A DNA stretch of 50,252 bases from an uncultured Pelagibacteraceae bacterium (GCA_902538525.1 CACBFA010000004.1:1-50252); one strand, 5' to 3'. Positions 1 to 9,217 are shown, numbered from the stretch's first letter. Notes: a model not told the origin generated them from the letters alone. Program-made: numbers and translations.

Positions 1-1
1 T

Positions 2-733
2 AGTAAATTTAATGAACAGATAAAAATTATTAAAAAAGATGGTTGGAAATTTTTAAATCCGAACAAATTAAACAAATTTAAAAAAAATAAGATATACGGC
101 AAAAATATTATTTTAACTTTCGACGATGGTTTTTTTTCTAATTTTTTAATTGAAAAACAAATACTTTCAAAACATAAAATAAAAGCAGCATATTTTATTC
201 CTTATAATTTTATGATGATGAAAAATAGGAGAGATTGTGTTTCGTTTATAAGAAAAAGATTAAAAATAAAAAGTTTTAAATCAGATTTTAAAAATAAAAT
301 TAATATGAATTTAAACGATGTTTTAAGGCTAAATTCAAAAAAACATTCAATAGGTTTTCATACAAAAAATCATTTAGAGTTATCAAAAATTAAGTCAGAA
401 AAAACTCTTAAGAATGAAATTGCAGGAAAAATGAACAAAAAATTTGAGAAAATTATTCACAAAAATAAATTATTTTCATACCCATTTGGAAAAATTTCTG
501 ACATTAGTGAAAGTTCTTACAAAATAGCAAACAAAAAATATAAATTCATCTTTTTAGGTATACGCGGTGAAAACAAAGTATCAAATATAAAACAAAAATT
601 AATATTCAGGGATAATTTTATGACAATTTATAATAAAAAAATGTTGCTTTCTATACTTAATGGTTATTTTGACTTGTTTTACTTGTTTAAGAGAAACAAT
701 ATACTAAAAAGATATATTAAATATGTCGATTAA
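2..733 (+). CDS. Polysaccharide deacetylase family protein (5' end outside window)
   Basis: The open frame runs from the window edge, so the start codon is missing. An internal ATG at 212 is not the real start, because the catalytic motif lies before it. Numbering the visible fragment from base 2, TFDDG (residues 39-43) carries the catalytic base and metal aspartate of carbohydrate esterase family 4. HTKNH (120-124) supplies the two metal histidines and YPFG (160-163) matches the later family motif. It probably removes N-acetyl groups from a sugar of an extracellular or lipid-linked glycan. Its stop overlaps by four bases the stop of the convergent glycosyltransferase. The family is clear; the substrate is unknown. 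Confidence 0.82.
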   Translation, partial: SKFNEQIKIIKKDGWKFLNPNKLNKFKKNKIYGKNIILTFDDGFFSNFLIEKQILSKHKIKAAYFIPYNFMMMKNRRDCVSFIRKRLKIKSFKSDFKNKINMNLNDVLRLNSKKHSIGFHTKNHLELSKIKSEKTLKNEIAGKMNKKFEKIIHKNKLFSYPFGKISDISESSYKIANKKYKFIFLGIRGENKVSNIKQKLIFRDNFMTIYNKKMLLSILNGYFDLFYLFKRNNILKRYIKYVD

Positions 734-1761
734 ATAACATCTAAAAATTTTCTTTTATAATTACTCAATTGAAATTCTTTAGAATTTTTTAGGCAATTCT
801 TTTCAAAAAAACGATAGTTTTTTAATATAAAAAAAAATTTTTTTTCAATCTCTTTAACTGATGATTTATTATTAATTATTATTCCATCTTTATAATTTTT
901 TATAATTTCACCTATACCTCCCTGTGATATAGTAATTGTAGGAACTCCATATGCTTTAGCTTCTATGACTGTAAAAGGACAATTTTCAATTTTACTTGTA
1001 ACAAAAAGAACATTTATTTTTTTATATATTATTTCTTTTTTTGACCAACTATAAATTTTTAAATTCTTAAATTTTTTTTTATTTATTTTTAATGATCCAT
1101 TTCCAAAAATATAGAAATTAATTTTCCTTTTATTTATTTCTTTTGAAATTTTTAAGAATTTTTCTATTCCTTTTTCTTTTTCTAATCTTCCAATGAAACC
1201 AATGTTGAGTTTATTATAATTATTTTTATAAATTCTATTAGGTAATTTTATAAAGTTTTTTATAACTTTTTGATTACCAAGCCTTAATAAGGGAAAATAA
1301 TTATTCCACCAATTTTGAGTAAAATTTGAAACAAAAATATTTTTGTTTGAAAAAATTGAAAAGAAACTACTTATAAATCCAGCTGATAATTGAATAAGAT
1401 TTATATTATATATATGACTATGAAAAAAATGTAATATTTGTGTATTTTTGAATAAAAGTTTAATTAATATAAAATACAGAGAAAATATAGTTGTATTGCT
1501 TATAACAAAAATAAATTCGTCTTTATTTTGTTGTTTTTTAATTTTTATTAAAATCTTAATTGATCTAATAAATTCCATCAACACATTACAGTGATAAAAT
1601 TTATGAAACTTTTTATATTTTAATTTATTTATAATTTTCTTATTTTTATCTATTAAAATTGTATTAAATTTATTTTCGTTTAAAAAATTTATTAAATTTA
1701 TTTGAAAAGATTCTATACCCCCTGTAGCATTAGATAAAAAAATAAAATTTTTCTGTGACAC
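730..1761 (-). CDS. GT4-family glycosyltransferase (GT-B fold)
   Basis: A 343-residue protein with the two-domain layout of family 4 retaining glycosyltransferases. The N-terminal NATGGIESF (11-19) resembles the acceptor-side glycine loop. GRLEKEKG (191-198) is the usual start of the donor-binding domain, and E259 with E267 (ENCPFTVIEAKAYGVP) forms the E-x7-E nucleotide-sugar motif. It should transfer a sugar from a nucleotide-sugar to a growing glycan on the cytoplasmic side of the membrane. It is convergent with the deacetylase gene and lies downstream of the membrane-protein gene on the same strand, with 73 bases between them. Donor and acceptor cannot be read from the sequence. Confidence 0.85.
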   Translation of the reverse strand: MSQKNFIFLSNATGGIESFQINLINFLNENKFNTILIDKNKKIINKLKYKKFHKFYHCNVLMEFIRSIKILIKIKKQQNKDEFIFVISNTTIFSLYFILIKLLFKNTQILHFFHSHIYNINLIQLSAGFISSFFSIFSNKNIFVSNFTQNWWNNYFPLLRLGNQKVIKNFIKLPNRIYKNNYNKLNIGFIGRLEKEKGIEKFLKISKEINKRKINFYIFGNGSLKINKKKFKNLKIYSWSKKEIIYKKINVLFVTSKIENCPFTVIEAKAYGVPTITISQGGIGEIIKNYKDGIIINNKSSVKEIEKKFFFILKNYRFFEKNCLKNSKEFQLSNYKRKFLDVI

Positions 1762-1834
1762 AATTAATTAATAAAGTTTATGTATTTATTTAATTATGTA
1801 AATTATTAGAGCATGAAAATCAAAAAATTTTTAG

Positions 1835-3559
1835 TTATTTTATAAAAAAATAAATTTTATAGCCTTTAAAATTATTTATGCTGATTTCATCTAATGTAAA
1901 ATCTGTTCCATTATAATAGTGAGTACACGGGCTTTTGCTATAATAACATTCACCTTTTTTTGATTTATAAAAAAATACTTCATTATTCTTTAAAATTTCA
2001 AGGTTATCCTTTTTTTTGAATGAATTTCCACTGTTGTATATATTTGGCCAAACACTTTTATTTTTATCAATACCTTCATATATTCGAACAAAATTCTTTA
2101 TTGTTACCAAAAAAATTACAAAAAATATTAAGTATTTCATTACATCTACAAATTTTTTTCTATTAGAAAAAAATTTGAAATTTACGCAATAAAATGAAAT
2201 TAATAGACCAGTTGTTGAAATTAAATATCCATAGCCATATCTAAAAACTGGAAATTTTAAAAACCAAATAATGCATCCTATAAAACTTATAAAAAAACAT
2301 AAATAAAAATTTTTATGAGTATTTGTTTCATTAGATTCTCTATCTTTATTTTTAGTATATTTATTTACCCTTATTTCATAAGTTTTTAAAATTATAATTA
2401 AAGCAAAAATAAAAATTGAAAATGGTAATAGTTTTTTAGTAATTGTTTTTCCTTCAGATGAAAGCCAAGTTTTGATCCAAGTATAATTATTTAAATATTC
2501 TGTATAATTTTTTTTGTTCTCAACTTGATTTACCCATCCCTTAGTCCATGCTTCATTTTCGACTCTAGCATTATAAGCATTACTCCCTCTATTACTATTA
2601 GCGTCATACCAATAAAGATTTTTAAAACACGTTTGTTCTAAAGGAAAAACTAAACAACCTGAAATAAGAAGATTTTTTCCCAAAAAAAATAAAATAAAAA
2701 TAAAACTAAAAATACTTAATTTGTTAATTAAATATTCAATCTTAAAATTTTTGATTATATAGAAAAAGGGAATAAAAAATGCTAGCAATAGAGTGATTTT
2801 ATTTAGAAAAATAAAAGTAGAAGCAATTATGGTTTTTTTTATTTTCAATAAACCGTTGTTACCTTTTAAACTTTCAATAATAATATAGAAAAAAAGAAGA
2901 TTCGCTGGTGCATCATTACCAAAATCGCTATATCTATTAACTCTAAATAAAATGAAAATAATTATTATGAAAATAAAAATTTTTAACATATTAGAATTTT
3001 TTTTTCTAATCAGTTCTATTAAACAGTAACCAAGAAAATTACAGAATATTATTCCTACAGGGATTGTGATCCCTTTATCTCCAAATATAAAATTATTATA
3101 AATTGCAGATAAATATTGCATTATAGATATGTGGCCAAATCTAAAATGAATATTATTAATACCAATTATAATCTTATTTTCATTTAATATACTTATGAAT
3201 GGCAGATGATATAAGCCTGCATCTGGTCTGTATGTTCCGTCATAAGACATGGTTAATGTAAGTAAAATAGAGACAGGTATCGAAAATAACAAAAATAATT
3301 TTATAAATCGTTTGTTAAAAAAAAACAAAAATAAAATAATAGGTAATAAAAATATTATTGTGTTAAATATTTTATCAAGGCTTGTAAAAAAGTTAAAAAA
3401 TAAACCAATAAAACTTAATGCAAATGCTCCGAATATACCTAACTCAAATATATTGTAATTATTTGAGATTTTATTATTGATAAATATAAGAAAAAATAAA
3501 TATCCACAAATATAAATGTGAATTGATGACAAATAACTATAAACTAAAATTTCGAGCAT
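1835..3559 (-). CDS. Polytopic membrane protein, possible GT-C-like glycosyltransferase
   Basis: A 574-residue protein with about ten or more hydrophobic segments and a soluble C-terminal tail. It shares ordered blocks with the island protein at 6129-7763: an Asp-containing D-x-x-L-Y-H-L block (here D113 to P120), FRFG (139-142), FGN followed by an NLLFF block (about 213-224), GCLVFP with a nearby TC (301-311), WIKTW and a late P-x-x-RY. Y117 and R140 are 23 residues apart, as in the paralogue. It resembles the uncharacterised family I remember as LIC_10190-type membrane proteins (uncertain). An acidic residue in the first outer loop and many membrane spans fit a GT-C enzyme that uses polyprenyl-phosphate sugars, which is inference. 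Flippase or polymerase remain possible. It is divergent from the FkbM gene. Confidence 0.6.
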   Translation of the reverse strand: MLEILVYSYLSSIHIYICGYLFFLIFINNKISNNYNIFELGIFGAFALSFIGLFFNFFTSLDKIFNTIIFLLPIILFLFFFNKRFIKLFLLFSIPVSILLTLTMSYDGTYRPDAGLYHLPFISILNENKIIIGINNIHFRFGHISIMQYLSAIYNNFIFGDKGITIPVGIIFCNFLGYCLIELIRKKNSNMLKIFIFIIIIFILFRVNRYSDFGNDAPANLLFFYIIIESLKGNNGLLKIKKTIIASTFIFLNKITLLLAFFIPFFYIIKNFKIEYLINKLSIFSFIFILFFLGKNLLISGCLVFPLEQTCFKNLYWYDANSNRGSNAYNARVENEAWTKGWVNQVENKKNYTEYLNNYTWIKTWLSSEGKTITKKLLPFSIFIFALIIILKTYEIRVNKYTKNKDRESNETNTHKNFYLCFFISFIGCIIWFLKFPVFRYGYGYLISTTGLLISFYCVNFKFFSNRKKFVDVMKYLIFFVIFLVTIKNFVRIYEGIDKNKSVWPNIYNSGNSFKKKDNLEILKNNEVFFYKSKKGECYYSKSPCTHYYNGTDFTLDEISINNFKGYKIYFFIK

Positions 3560-3591
3560 TAAATTATAAATAAATTTACTATATTTTTTAT

Positions 3592-4422
3592 ATGTTTTTT
3601 AAGAGTTTTGAAGCAGTTAAATTTAAAATAATAAGATTTATTGAGAGAAATTATAAATTAAATCTATTCATATATAATAACATTAATTTACTAAAATTCC
3701 TCCTACCCCACGAGAAAGATTATTATGGAATGTTATTGTTATGCAAACAAAAGAATAGTGGTGTAATCTTAGATATAGGAGCAAGTCTAGGTATATCCTC
3801 AATGGGATTTAGAAAGCTAGGTTTTAAAAATAAAATATATGCTTTTGAACCTAATTATTATTTATTCATTAATTATTTAAAAAAAAATTTTAAAAAAGAT
3901 AAAAAAATCTCACTTAAAAATATTGCACTCAGTAATGAAAATGGTTCAAGGATTATGTATTTCCCTTTTTATAATTCAAAATGTATTCACTACTTTAGCA
4001 GTTTTGATAAAAAATATCTTATTAATAGCATTAAAATTACATTTCCAAAATTATTAAAAAATTTAGTAATAAAAAAAAAGAAGATTAAATGTGTAAAATA
4101 TGATGATTTAAATTTACAAATTAAACCATATTTTATTAAAATTGATACTGAAGGGTATGATCATTTAGTCTTGGAGGGATTAAAAAAAACAATCAAAAAA
4201 TATAAACCGATATTTTTAATAGAATATAACCAAGAATATTATAATAATGTAAAAAAAATCTTAAATAATTATGCACCTTATATTTACGATATTAAGAAAA
4301 ATAAAATGATAAAGTTAGGAAAAAAAATAAATAATAAAAGAATTTCAAGAACCACTAAACTAAATTATTTATCAATAAGAAATATATATTTTATTCACAA
4401 AGATAAAGAAAATAAATTATGA
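3592..4422 (+). CDS. FkbM family methyltransferase
   Basis: A 276-residue SAM-dependent methyltransferase. VILDIGASLGISS (58-70) is the SAM-binding motif I and IKIDTEGYD (182-190) is the signature of the FkbM family. Members O-methylate sugars or related hydroxyl groups and are common in capsule and O-antigen clusters, so it probably decorates the glycan made by this island. The stop overlaps the start of the next glycosyltransferase by four bases (ATGA), showing translational coupling. It is divergent from the membrane-protein gene, with only 32 bases between the two starts. The methylated sugar is unknown. Confidence 0.82.
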   Translation: MFFKSFEAVKFKIIRFIERNYKLNLFIYNNINLLKFLLPHEKDYYGMLLLCKQKNSGVILDIGASLGISSMGFRKLGFKNKIYAFEPNYYLFINYLKKNFKKDKKISLKNIALSNENGSRIMYFPFYNSKCIHYFSSFDKKYLINSIKITFPKLLKNLVIKKKKIKCVKYDDLNLQIKPYFIKIDTEGYDHLVLEGLKKTIKKYKPIFLIEYNQEYYNNVKKILNNYAPYIYDIKKNKMIKLGKKINNKRISRTTKLNYLSIRNIYFIHKDKENKL

Positions 4423-5126
4423 TTGTTTCAGTTATAATACCTGTTTTTAATGAAGAGAAATATATTAAAGAGATTTTAACTAGAGTTAACAATGTAAAAA
4501 ATATTGAAAAAGAAATCATAGTTGTAAATGATTTTTCAACTGATAATACAAAAGAGATTTTAGAAAATGATTGCAAAAGTCTATACTCAAAACTAGTTAA
4601 TAACGATAAGAATATGGGCAAGGGTTTTTCTTGCAGAATAGGAATAAAAAATTCTACAGGGGATATTATATTAATTCAGGATGCAGACCTTGAATATAAT
4701 CCTGAAAATTTTAATAAACTTATCGAGCCGATTATTAACGGCAATGAAAAAGTTGTTTATGGATCTAGGGTTTTACCAGGAGGAAAAAGAACTAGACCAA
4801 AAACAATTGATTTTAAAGTAAGATATTTTGCAAATTTGTTTTTAACATTTTTGTCAAATATATTAAATAAACAAAATTTAACTGATTGCCATACGTGTTA
4901 TAAAGTTTTTAGATCTGATATCTTGAAAGAAATTGAATTATATGAAAACGGATTTTGTTTTTGTCCAGAAGTTACTGCAAAAGTATCCCGTCAAGGAGTT
5001 AAGATTAAAGAGGTAGCTATTGATTACTTTGGAAGGACACATTCTGAAGGTAAAAAAATAGTTTATTTTGATGGATTGAGAGCAATATATTCGATATTAA
5101 AGTACAATTTAATGAAAAATAGTTAA
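4419..5126 (+). CDS. GT2 glycosyltransferase, DPM1-like
   Basis: A 235-residue GT-A fold enzyme. SVIIPVFNEE (4-13) is the nucleotide-binding start, VVNDFSTDNT (35-44) follows, and the QDADLEYNP block carries the DxD metal motif at D88-D90. There are no C-terminal membrane helices, so it resembles the soluble catalytic domain of dolichol/polyprenyl-phosphate mannose synthases. It probably loads one sugar on undecaprenyl phosphate. The island protein at 8516-9217 is a paralogue: both have QDADLEY and a C-terminal GRT-x-SEGKKI block. It follows and overlaps the FkbM gene, and each DPM1-like gene lies near one of the large membrane proteins. The actual donor is not readable. Confidence 0.82.
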   Translation: MIVSVIIPVFNEEKYIKEILTRVNNVKNIEKEIIVVNDFSTDNTKEILENDCKSLYSKLVNNDKNMGKGFSCRIGIKNSTGDIILIQDADLEYNPENFNKLIEPIINGNEKVVYGSRVLPGGKRTRPKTIDFKVRYFANLFLTFLSNILNKQNLTDCHTCYKVFRSDILKEIELYENGFCFCPEVTAKVSRQGVKIKEVAIDYFGRTHSEGKKIVYFDGLRAIYSILKYNLMKNS

Positions 5127-5142
5127 TATTATTTTTATTTAC

Positions 5143-5148
5143 TATAAT
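5143..5148 (+). promoter_or_regulatory. Possible -10 box ahead of fcl
   Basis: A perfect TATAAT lies 19 bases before the fcl start in the 40-base gap after the upstream glycosyltransferase. No convincing -35 box is seen 16-18 bases upstream. In such AT-rich DNA the hexamer may be chance. Confidence 0.25.
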
Positions 5149-5166
5149 TTTTTTTAATTTACGCTT

Positions 5167-6111
5167 ATGAGAAAATCAAAACACTTCATAAATAAAAACG
5201 ATAAGGTTTTTTTAGCAGGCCACAAAGGTTTAGTTGGAAGTTCTGTGCTAAAAAAACTTCATATTAAAGGCTATAAAAACATTATAACAAGTTCTAAAAA
5301 AAAATTAAACTTATTAAACCAATCAAAAGTTTTTAATTTTATAAAAAAAAATAGGCCAAAAGCTATAATTATTTGTGCTGCTAGAGTTGGTGGTGTAAAT
5401 GCAAATAAAAATAAAAAAGCTGATTTTATTTATGAAAATTTAACAATTCAAAATAATATATTACATGCTGCTTTTAAAAATAAAGTAGAGAGGTTAGTTT
5501 TCTTGGGTTCAAGCTGTATTTATCCCGCAAAATCTAAACAACCAATTAAAGAAAATTATTTATTAACTGGTCCGCTTGAAGACACAAATGATGCGTACGC
5601 AATAGCTAAAATTGCTGGAATTAAATATTGTCAGTCCTTGAATGAACAATACGGAAAAAATTATATTTGTCTTATGCCAACAAATATTTTCGGAAAAAAT
5701 GATAATTATAATTTACAAAGTTCACATTTTATTCCTGCTTTAATAAGAAAGATTAGCACAGCTATTAAAAGGAAACAAAATTACATTGAGGTTTGGGGAA
5801 CTGGAACACCAAGAAGAGAAATTATGCATGTAGATGATTTAGCAGATGCAATAATTTATTTTTTAAACAAAAAAACAAAAGAAAGTTTAATCAATATTGG
5901 TTCAGGTTTTGAGAAGACTATAAATCAATATGCAAATTTATTAATTAAAATTTCAGGTAAAAAAATTAAAATTAAGAATGTTAAAAAAGATTTAAATGGA
6001 GTTAAAAGAAAACTTTTAGATGTTAGTTTGGCAAATAAATACGGTTGGAAATCAAAAAATAATATTATGTCAAAATTAAAAGAGACTTATCTACATTACA
6101 ATAAATTATAA
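5167..6111 (+). CDS. fcl: GDP-L-fucose synthase
   Basis: A 314-residue extended short-chain dehydrogenase. The GHKGLVG loop (18-24) binds NADPH, GSSCIYP (114-120) contains the catalytic serine, and YAIAK (144-148) contains the catalytic tyrosine and lysine. AARVGG is also typical of Fcl/WcaG. It epimerises and reduces GDP-4-keto-6-deoxymannose to GDP-L-fucose. The first half of the route, Gmd, is encoded at the other end of the island (9214-10242) on the opposite strand, so the pathway is complete from GDP-mannose. A 40-base gap with a possible -10 box precedes it. Confidence 0.9.
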   Translation: MRKSKHFINKNDKVFLAGHKGLVGSSVLKKLHIKGYKNIITSSKKKLNLLNQSKVFNFIKKNRPKAIIICAARVGGVNANKNKKADFIYENLTIQNNILHAAFKNKVERLVFLGSSCIYPAKSKQPIKENYLLTGPLEDTNDAYAIAKIAGIKYCQSLNEQYGKNYICLMPTNIFGKNDNYNLQSSHFIPALIRKISTAIKRKQNYIEVWGTGTPRREIMHVDDLADAIIYFLNKKTKESLINIGSGFEKTINQYANLLIKISGKKIKIKNVKKDLNGVKRKLLDVSLANKYGWKSKNNIMSKLKETYLHYNKL

Positions 6112-6128
6112 ATTCATATTAAGATAAA

Positions 6129-7763
6129 ATGGTTTACTTAACCCTGATTAATTTTACAATTATAATTTCAATATTTGGATATTCTTATTTAATTAAAAGA
6201 ATTTTATATAGAAATGACGACAACTATTTAAAAAATATAGACCTTTTTTTCGGACTTTTTTTTTTATTATTAATTTCCCTCATTATAAATTTCTTTTTTC
6301 CTTTAAATCAACTATCTAAATTTGTAATTTTTTTTGGGATTTTGCTTTTCATTATTTGCATATTTAAGAAGAAATCAGAAATATCACTAATAAAATATTT
6401 CTTTACTATATTTATATTCTCTACCATTGCATATTATGGAACAGATAATATTGACTCCCCGTTGTATCATCTGCAGGTAATAAAATGGCTAACAGAGCAT
6501 AAAATAACCTTTGGTCTTGCAAATCTTGGTTTTAGGCTTGGAGTTAATTACCCTTGGTTTTCAATAATAGGAGTTTTAAACATTGATTATAATTTTTTCT
6601 CAAATAAATATTATTTAAGTTTAATAATATTTTCATTTATTCTTTACGAAATTTTAAATCAAAAAAAAATTAATAAAGCCTTAATTTTTTTATCTTTATG
6701 TTTTAGTTACATATTTTTATTTAGTTTGATCCACCCTTTTAAGCATGGTGTAATTTTGAACCACTTTGGCAATCCTGAAAAAGATATATTCAACATGCTT
6801 TTATTTATAATTAATATTTATATTTTTTTAAACATAAATGAAAATCAAAATGAAAATGAAAAACAAAATTTTATTGCAATATTTTTTGTTACTTTAACCT
6901 TACTATTTATGCAAATGCCCATTTATATAAGTGTATTTCCAATTATATTATTTACATTATTTAAGCATTTCAAAATTAAGGACCATAAATATTTATTAAT
7001 TTTGATATTTACCATCTCAACTATTTGGATTTTAAGAAGTGTAATTATAAATGGTTGCTTAGTTTATCCTGCATCTTTTACATGCCTTAACACCAAATGG
7101 ACAGTAGATTTATCGCAAATAAGTCTAATGATTGAAGAAGTAAAGAAAATTTCAAGAAGTTTGCCAAGTTTAGAATTGATCAATAATACTTACGTAACTT
7201 TAGATACTTATCTTTGGCTTAAACCTTGGTTTAAAAATTACTTTCTAACCATGGCATTACATCAAATTAATTTGGTTTTAATATTGTCTTCCTTATTAAT
7301 AATAATTTTTCTTTTTGTGAGAAAAAAAATTAAATTTAAAAATTACGATTTTTATATAATAATATCAGTTTTGCTGGTGAATATTGTTTGCACCCTTCAA
7401 ATGCCTGAAATACGTTATTATTGGGGCCCCCATATTTCCTTGTCGTGTTTTTTTGTTTCATTACTAATGTATTCAAATAAAAATAAAATAATTCAAAATA
7501 AAAATATATACAAATATTTTTCAATAACAATTCTTGGATTATTTTTAATTTTTAAAGTAGTCCCATTTATAAAGCTCGAAAACTTTTTAAATCTTCCTGG
7601 ACGAAATTTTACTGTAAATAAAATTAAATTAGGTAATTTTGATGGATACAATGTTTATACCACAGATTGGTACTGTGCCGATATAAGCGAAATTTGTGTT
7701 AATTCCCCAAAAAAAAATTACTCATTTGACAATAAATATAATTATTTAATTATAAATAAATAG
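6129..7763 (+). CDS. Polytopic membrane protein, paralogue of the 1835-3559 product
   Basis: A 544-residue protein with many hydrophobic helices and a short C-terminal soluble tail. Blocks shared with the other island membrane protein occur in the same order: D109-x-x-L-Y-H-L, GFRLG (134-138), FGN with an NMLLF block (about 213-226), NGCLVYP with TC (308-319), WLKPW and P-E-I-RY near the C-terminus. Overall identity by eye is low, so the two diverged long ago or were acquired separately. It is followed within a few bases by two GT2 genes, the second DPM1-like. I infer a membrane glycosyltransferase acting on lipid-linked sugars; a transporter or polymerase cannot be excluded. Confidence 0.6.
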   Translation: MVYLTLINFTIIISIFGYSYLIKRILYRNDDNYLKNIDLFFGLFFLLLISLIINFFFPLNQLSKFVIFFGILLFIICIFKKKSEISLIKYFFTIFIFSTIAYYGTDNIDSPLYHLQVIKWLTEHKITFGLANLGFRLGVNYPWFSIIGVLNIDYNFFSNKYYLSLIIFSFILYEILNQKKINKALIFLSLCFSYIFLFSLIHPFKHGVILNHFGNPEKDIFNMLLFIINIYIFLNINENQNENEKQNFIAIFFVTLTLLFMQMPIYISVFPIILFTLFKHFKIKDHKYLLILIFTISTIWILRSVIINGCLVYPASFTCLNTKWTVDLSQISLMIEEVKKISRSLPSLELINNTYVTLDTYLWLKPWFKNYFLTMALHQINLVLILSSLLIIIFLFVRKKIKFKNYDFYIIISVLLVNIVCTLQMPEIRYYWGPHISLSCFFVSLLMYSNKNKIIQNKNIYKYFSITILGLFLIFKVVPFIKLENFLNLPGRNFTVNKIKLGNFDGYNVYTTDWYCADISEICVNSPKKNYSFDNKYNYLIINK

Positions 7764-7766
7764 AAT

Positions 7767-8519
7767 ATGAAAATTTCAATTATTACCGCCACATATAACA
7801 GTGAGGGCTTTATAATGTCAAATTTAAACTCTGTTAACTCTCAAACATATAAAAATTATGAGCATATAATAATTGACAATGAGTCTAAAGATAAAACTCT
7901 AGACATTATAAGAAATAATGGAAAAGGTGTAAAAATTATATCAGAAAAAGATGAAGGTATTTATGATGCTTTTAATAAAGGCATAGAATTAGCTACAGGT
8001 GATATAATTTCAATATTAAATTCAGATGATTACTATTCCGATAATAAAATTTTAGAAAATATTGTTGATATTTTTAAAAAAAAAAATGTAGGTATTGTTT
8101 ATGGAAACATAAATTATGTTAAAAGATATGGAGAAAAAAAAATATTAAGGTATTGGAAGTCAAATAAATATAAAACCAATGATTTTAAAATAGGTTGGTC
8201 TCCGCCCCATCCAGCTTTTTTTGTTAAAAAAAGTTTATATGATCAATATGGAAAGTATAAATCAATATACGGCAACTCATCAGATTTTGAACTTATGTAC
8301 AGATTTTTAGAAAAAAATAGATTAAGTAATGATTATATAGATAAAACACTCGTAACAATGAGGTTAGGAGGAAAATCTAACAAAAATTTGTCAGAAATTA
8401 TAAGACAAAATTTAATAATATTAGACATTCTTGATATCAAAAAAAACATTTACTTGATAACAAAATTTTTTGTTAATAAATTTATAAATCGAATAAAACA
8501 ATTAATCATTTTAAAATGA
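7767..8519 (+). CDS. GT2 glycosyltransferase (WcaA-like)
   Basis: A 250-residue GT-A glycosyltransferase. ISIITATYNSE (3-13) is the start of the nucleotide-binding fold, IIIDNESKDKT (34-44) follows, and NSDD (85-88) is the metal-binding motif. The ATATYNSE/EKDEGIYDAFNKG pattern is typical of family 2 enzymes of colanic-acid and O-antigen clusters. It should add one sugar to a lipid-linked intermediate at the inner face of the membrane. It starts three bases after the membrane-protein gene and its stop overlaps the next GT2 start (ATGA), so the three genes form one operon. Specificity is unknown. Confidence 0.85.
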   Translation: MKISIITATYNSEGFIMSNLNSVNSQTYKNYEHIIIDNESKDKTLDIIRNNGKGVKIISEKDEGIYDAFNKGIELATGDIISILNSDDYYSDNKILENIVDIFKKKNVGIVYGNINYVKRYGEKKILRYWKSNKYKTNDFKIGWSPPHPAFFVKKSLYDQYGKYKSIYGNSSDFELMYRFLEKNRLSNDYIDKTLVTMRLGGKSNKNLSEIIRQNLIILDILDIKKNIYLITKFFVNKFINRIKQLIILK

Positions 8520-9217
8520 GCAATTTCAAAATATCAGTTATTATTCCATGTTTTAATGAAGAGGAAACTATTGAAAAATTAGTTACTCAAGTTTTAATTC
8601 AAGATAGTTTAATTCATGAAATTATAATTGTTGATGATAAATCAACAGATAATTCAAGAGAATTAATAAAAAATATTGCAAACTCAAACCCCAAAATAAA
8701 ATATTTTTTTAAAGATGAAAATGAAGGAAAGGGGTCTGCTCTTATAAAAGGTTTTGCGGAATCAACTGGAGAAATAGTTTTAATACAAGATGCAGATTTA
8801 GAATATGATCCTCAAGAATATAAAAAGTTATTAAAACCATTTATTTCAACTAATGCAGATGTTGTATATGGGTCACGTTTCCTTGGCGGTGATATGATTA
8901 GATTACATTTTTTTTGGCATTATTTAGCAAATAAATTACTCACATTTATTTGTAACATTTTTACCAACTTAAATATGAGTGATATGGAAACTGGTTATAA
9001 AGTCATAAAGAAAAAACATTTACAATCAATAAAATTAAAAGAAAAATCTTTTGGTATAGAACCTGAACTGACTATAAAACTATCAAAACAAAAATTAATA
9101 TTTTATGAAGTTCCGATAAGTTACAGAGGAAGAACATATTCTGAGGGAAAAAAAATAGGATTAAAGGATGCTTTTATAGCTCTATATTGTATATTCAAAT
9201 ATAGATTTTTTGATTAA
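8516..9217 (+). CDS. GT2 glycosyltransferase, DPM1-like (paralogue of 4419-5126)
   Basis: A 233-residue GT-A enzyme. SVIIPCFNEEE (7-17), VDDKSTDNS (39-47) and the metal motif D92-A-D94 inside QDADLEYDP place it with polyprenyl-phosphate sugar synthases lacking membrane helices. It shares QDADLEY, VYGSR and GRT-x-SEGKKI with the product of 4419-5126. It probably makes an undecaprenyl-phosphate-linked sugar as donor for a membrane transferase; the nearest candidate is encoded at 6129-7763. It is last in its operon and its stop overlaps the stop of the convergent gmd gene by four bases. Confidence 0.82.
   Translation: MSNFKISVIIPCFNEEETIEKLVTQVLIQDSLIHEIIIVDDKSTDNSRELIKNIANSNPKIKYFFKDENEGKGSALIKGFAESTGEIVLIQDADLEYDPQEYKKLLKPFISTNADVVYGSRFLGGDMIRLHFFWHYLANKLLTFICNIFTNLNMSDMETGYKVIKKKHLQSIKLKEKSFGIEPELTIKLSKQKLIFYEVPISYRGRTYSEGKKIGLKDAFIALYCIFKYRFFD

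Noticed and set aside
3249-3458. Plus-strand open frame in the membrane-protein gene
   Set aside because: Low-complexity Asn/Lys/Ile translation opposite a gene with conserved blocks; no ribosome-binding site.
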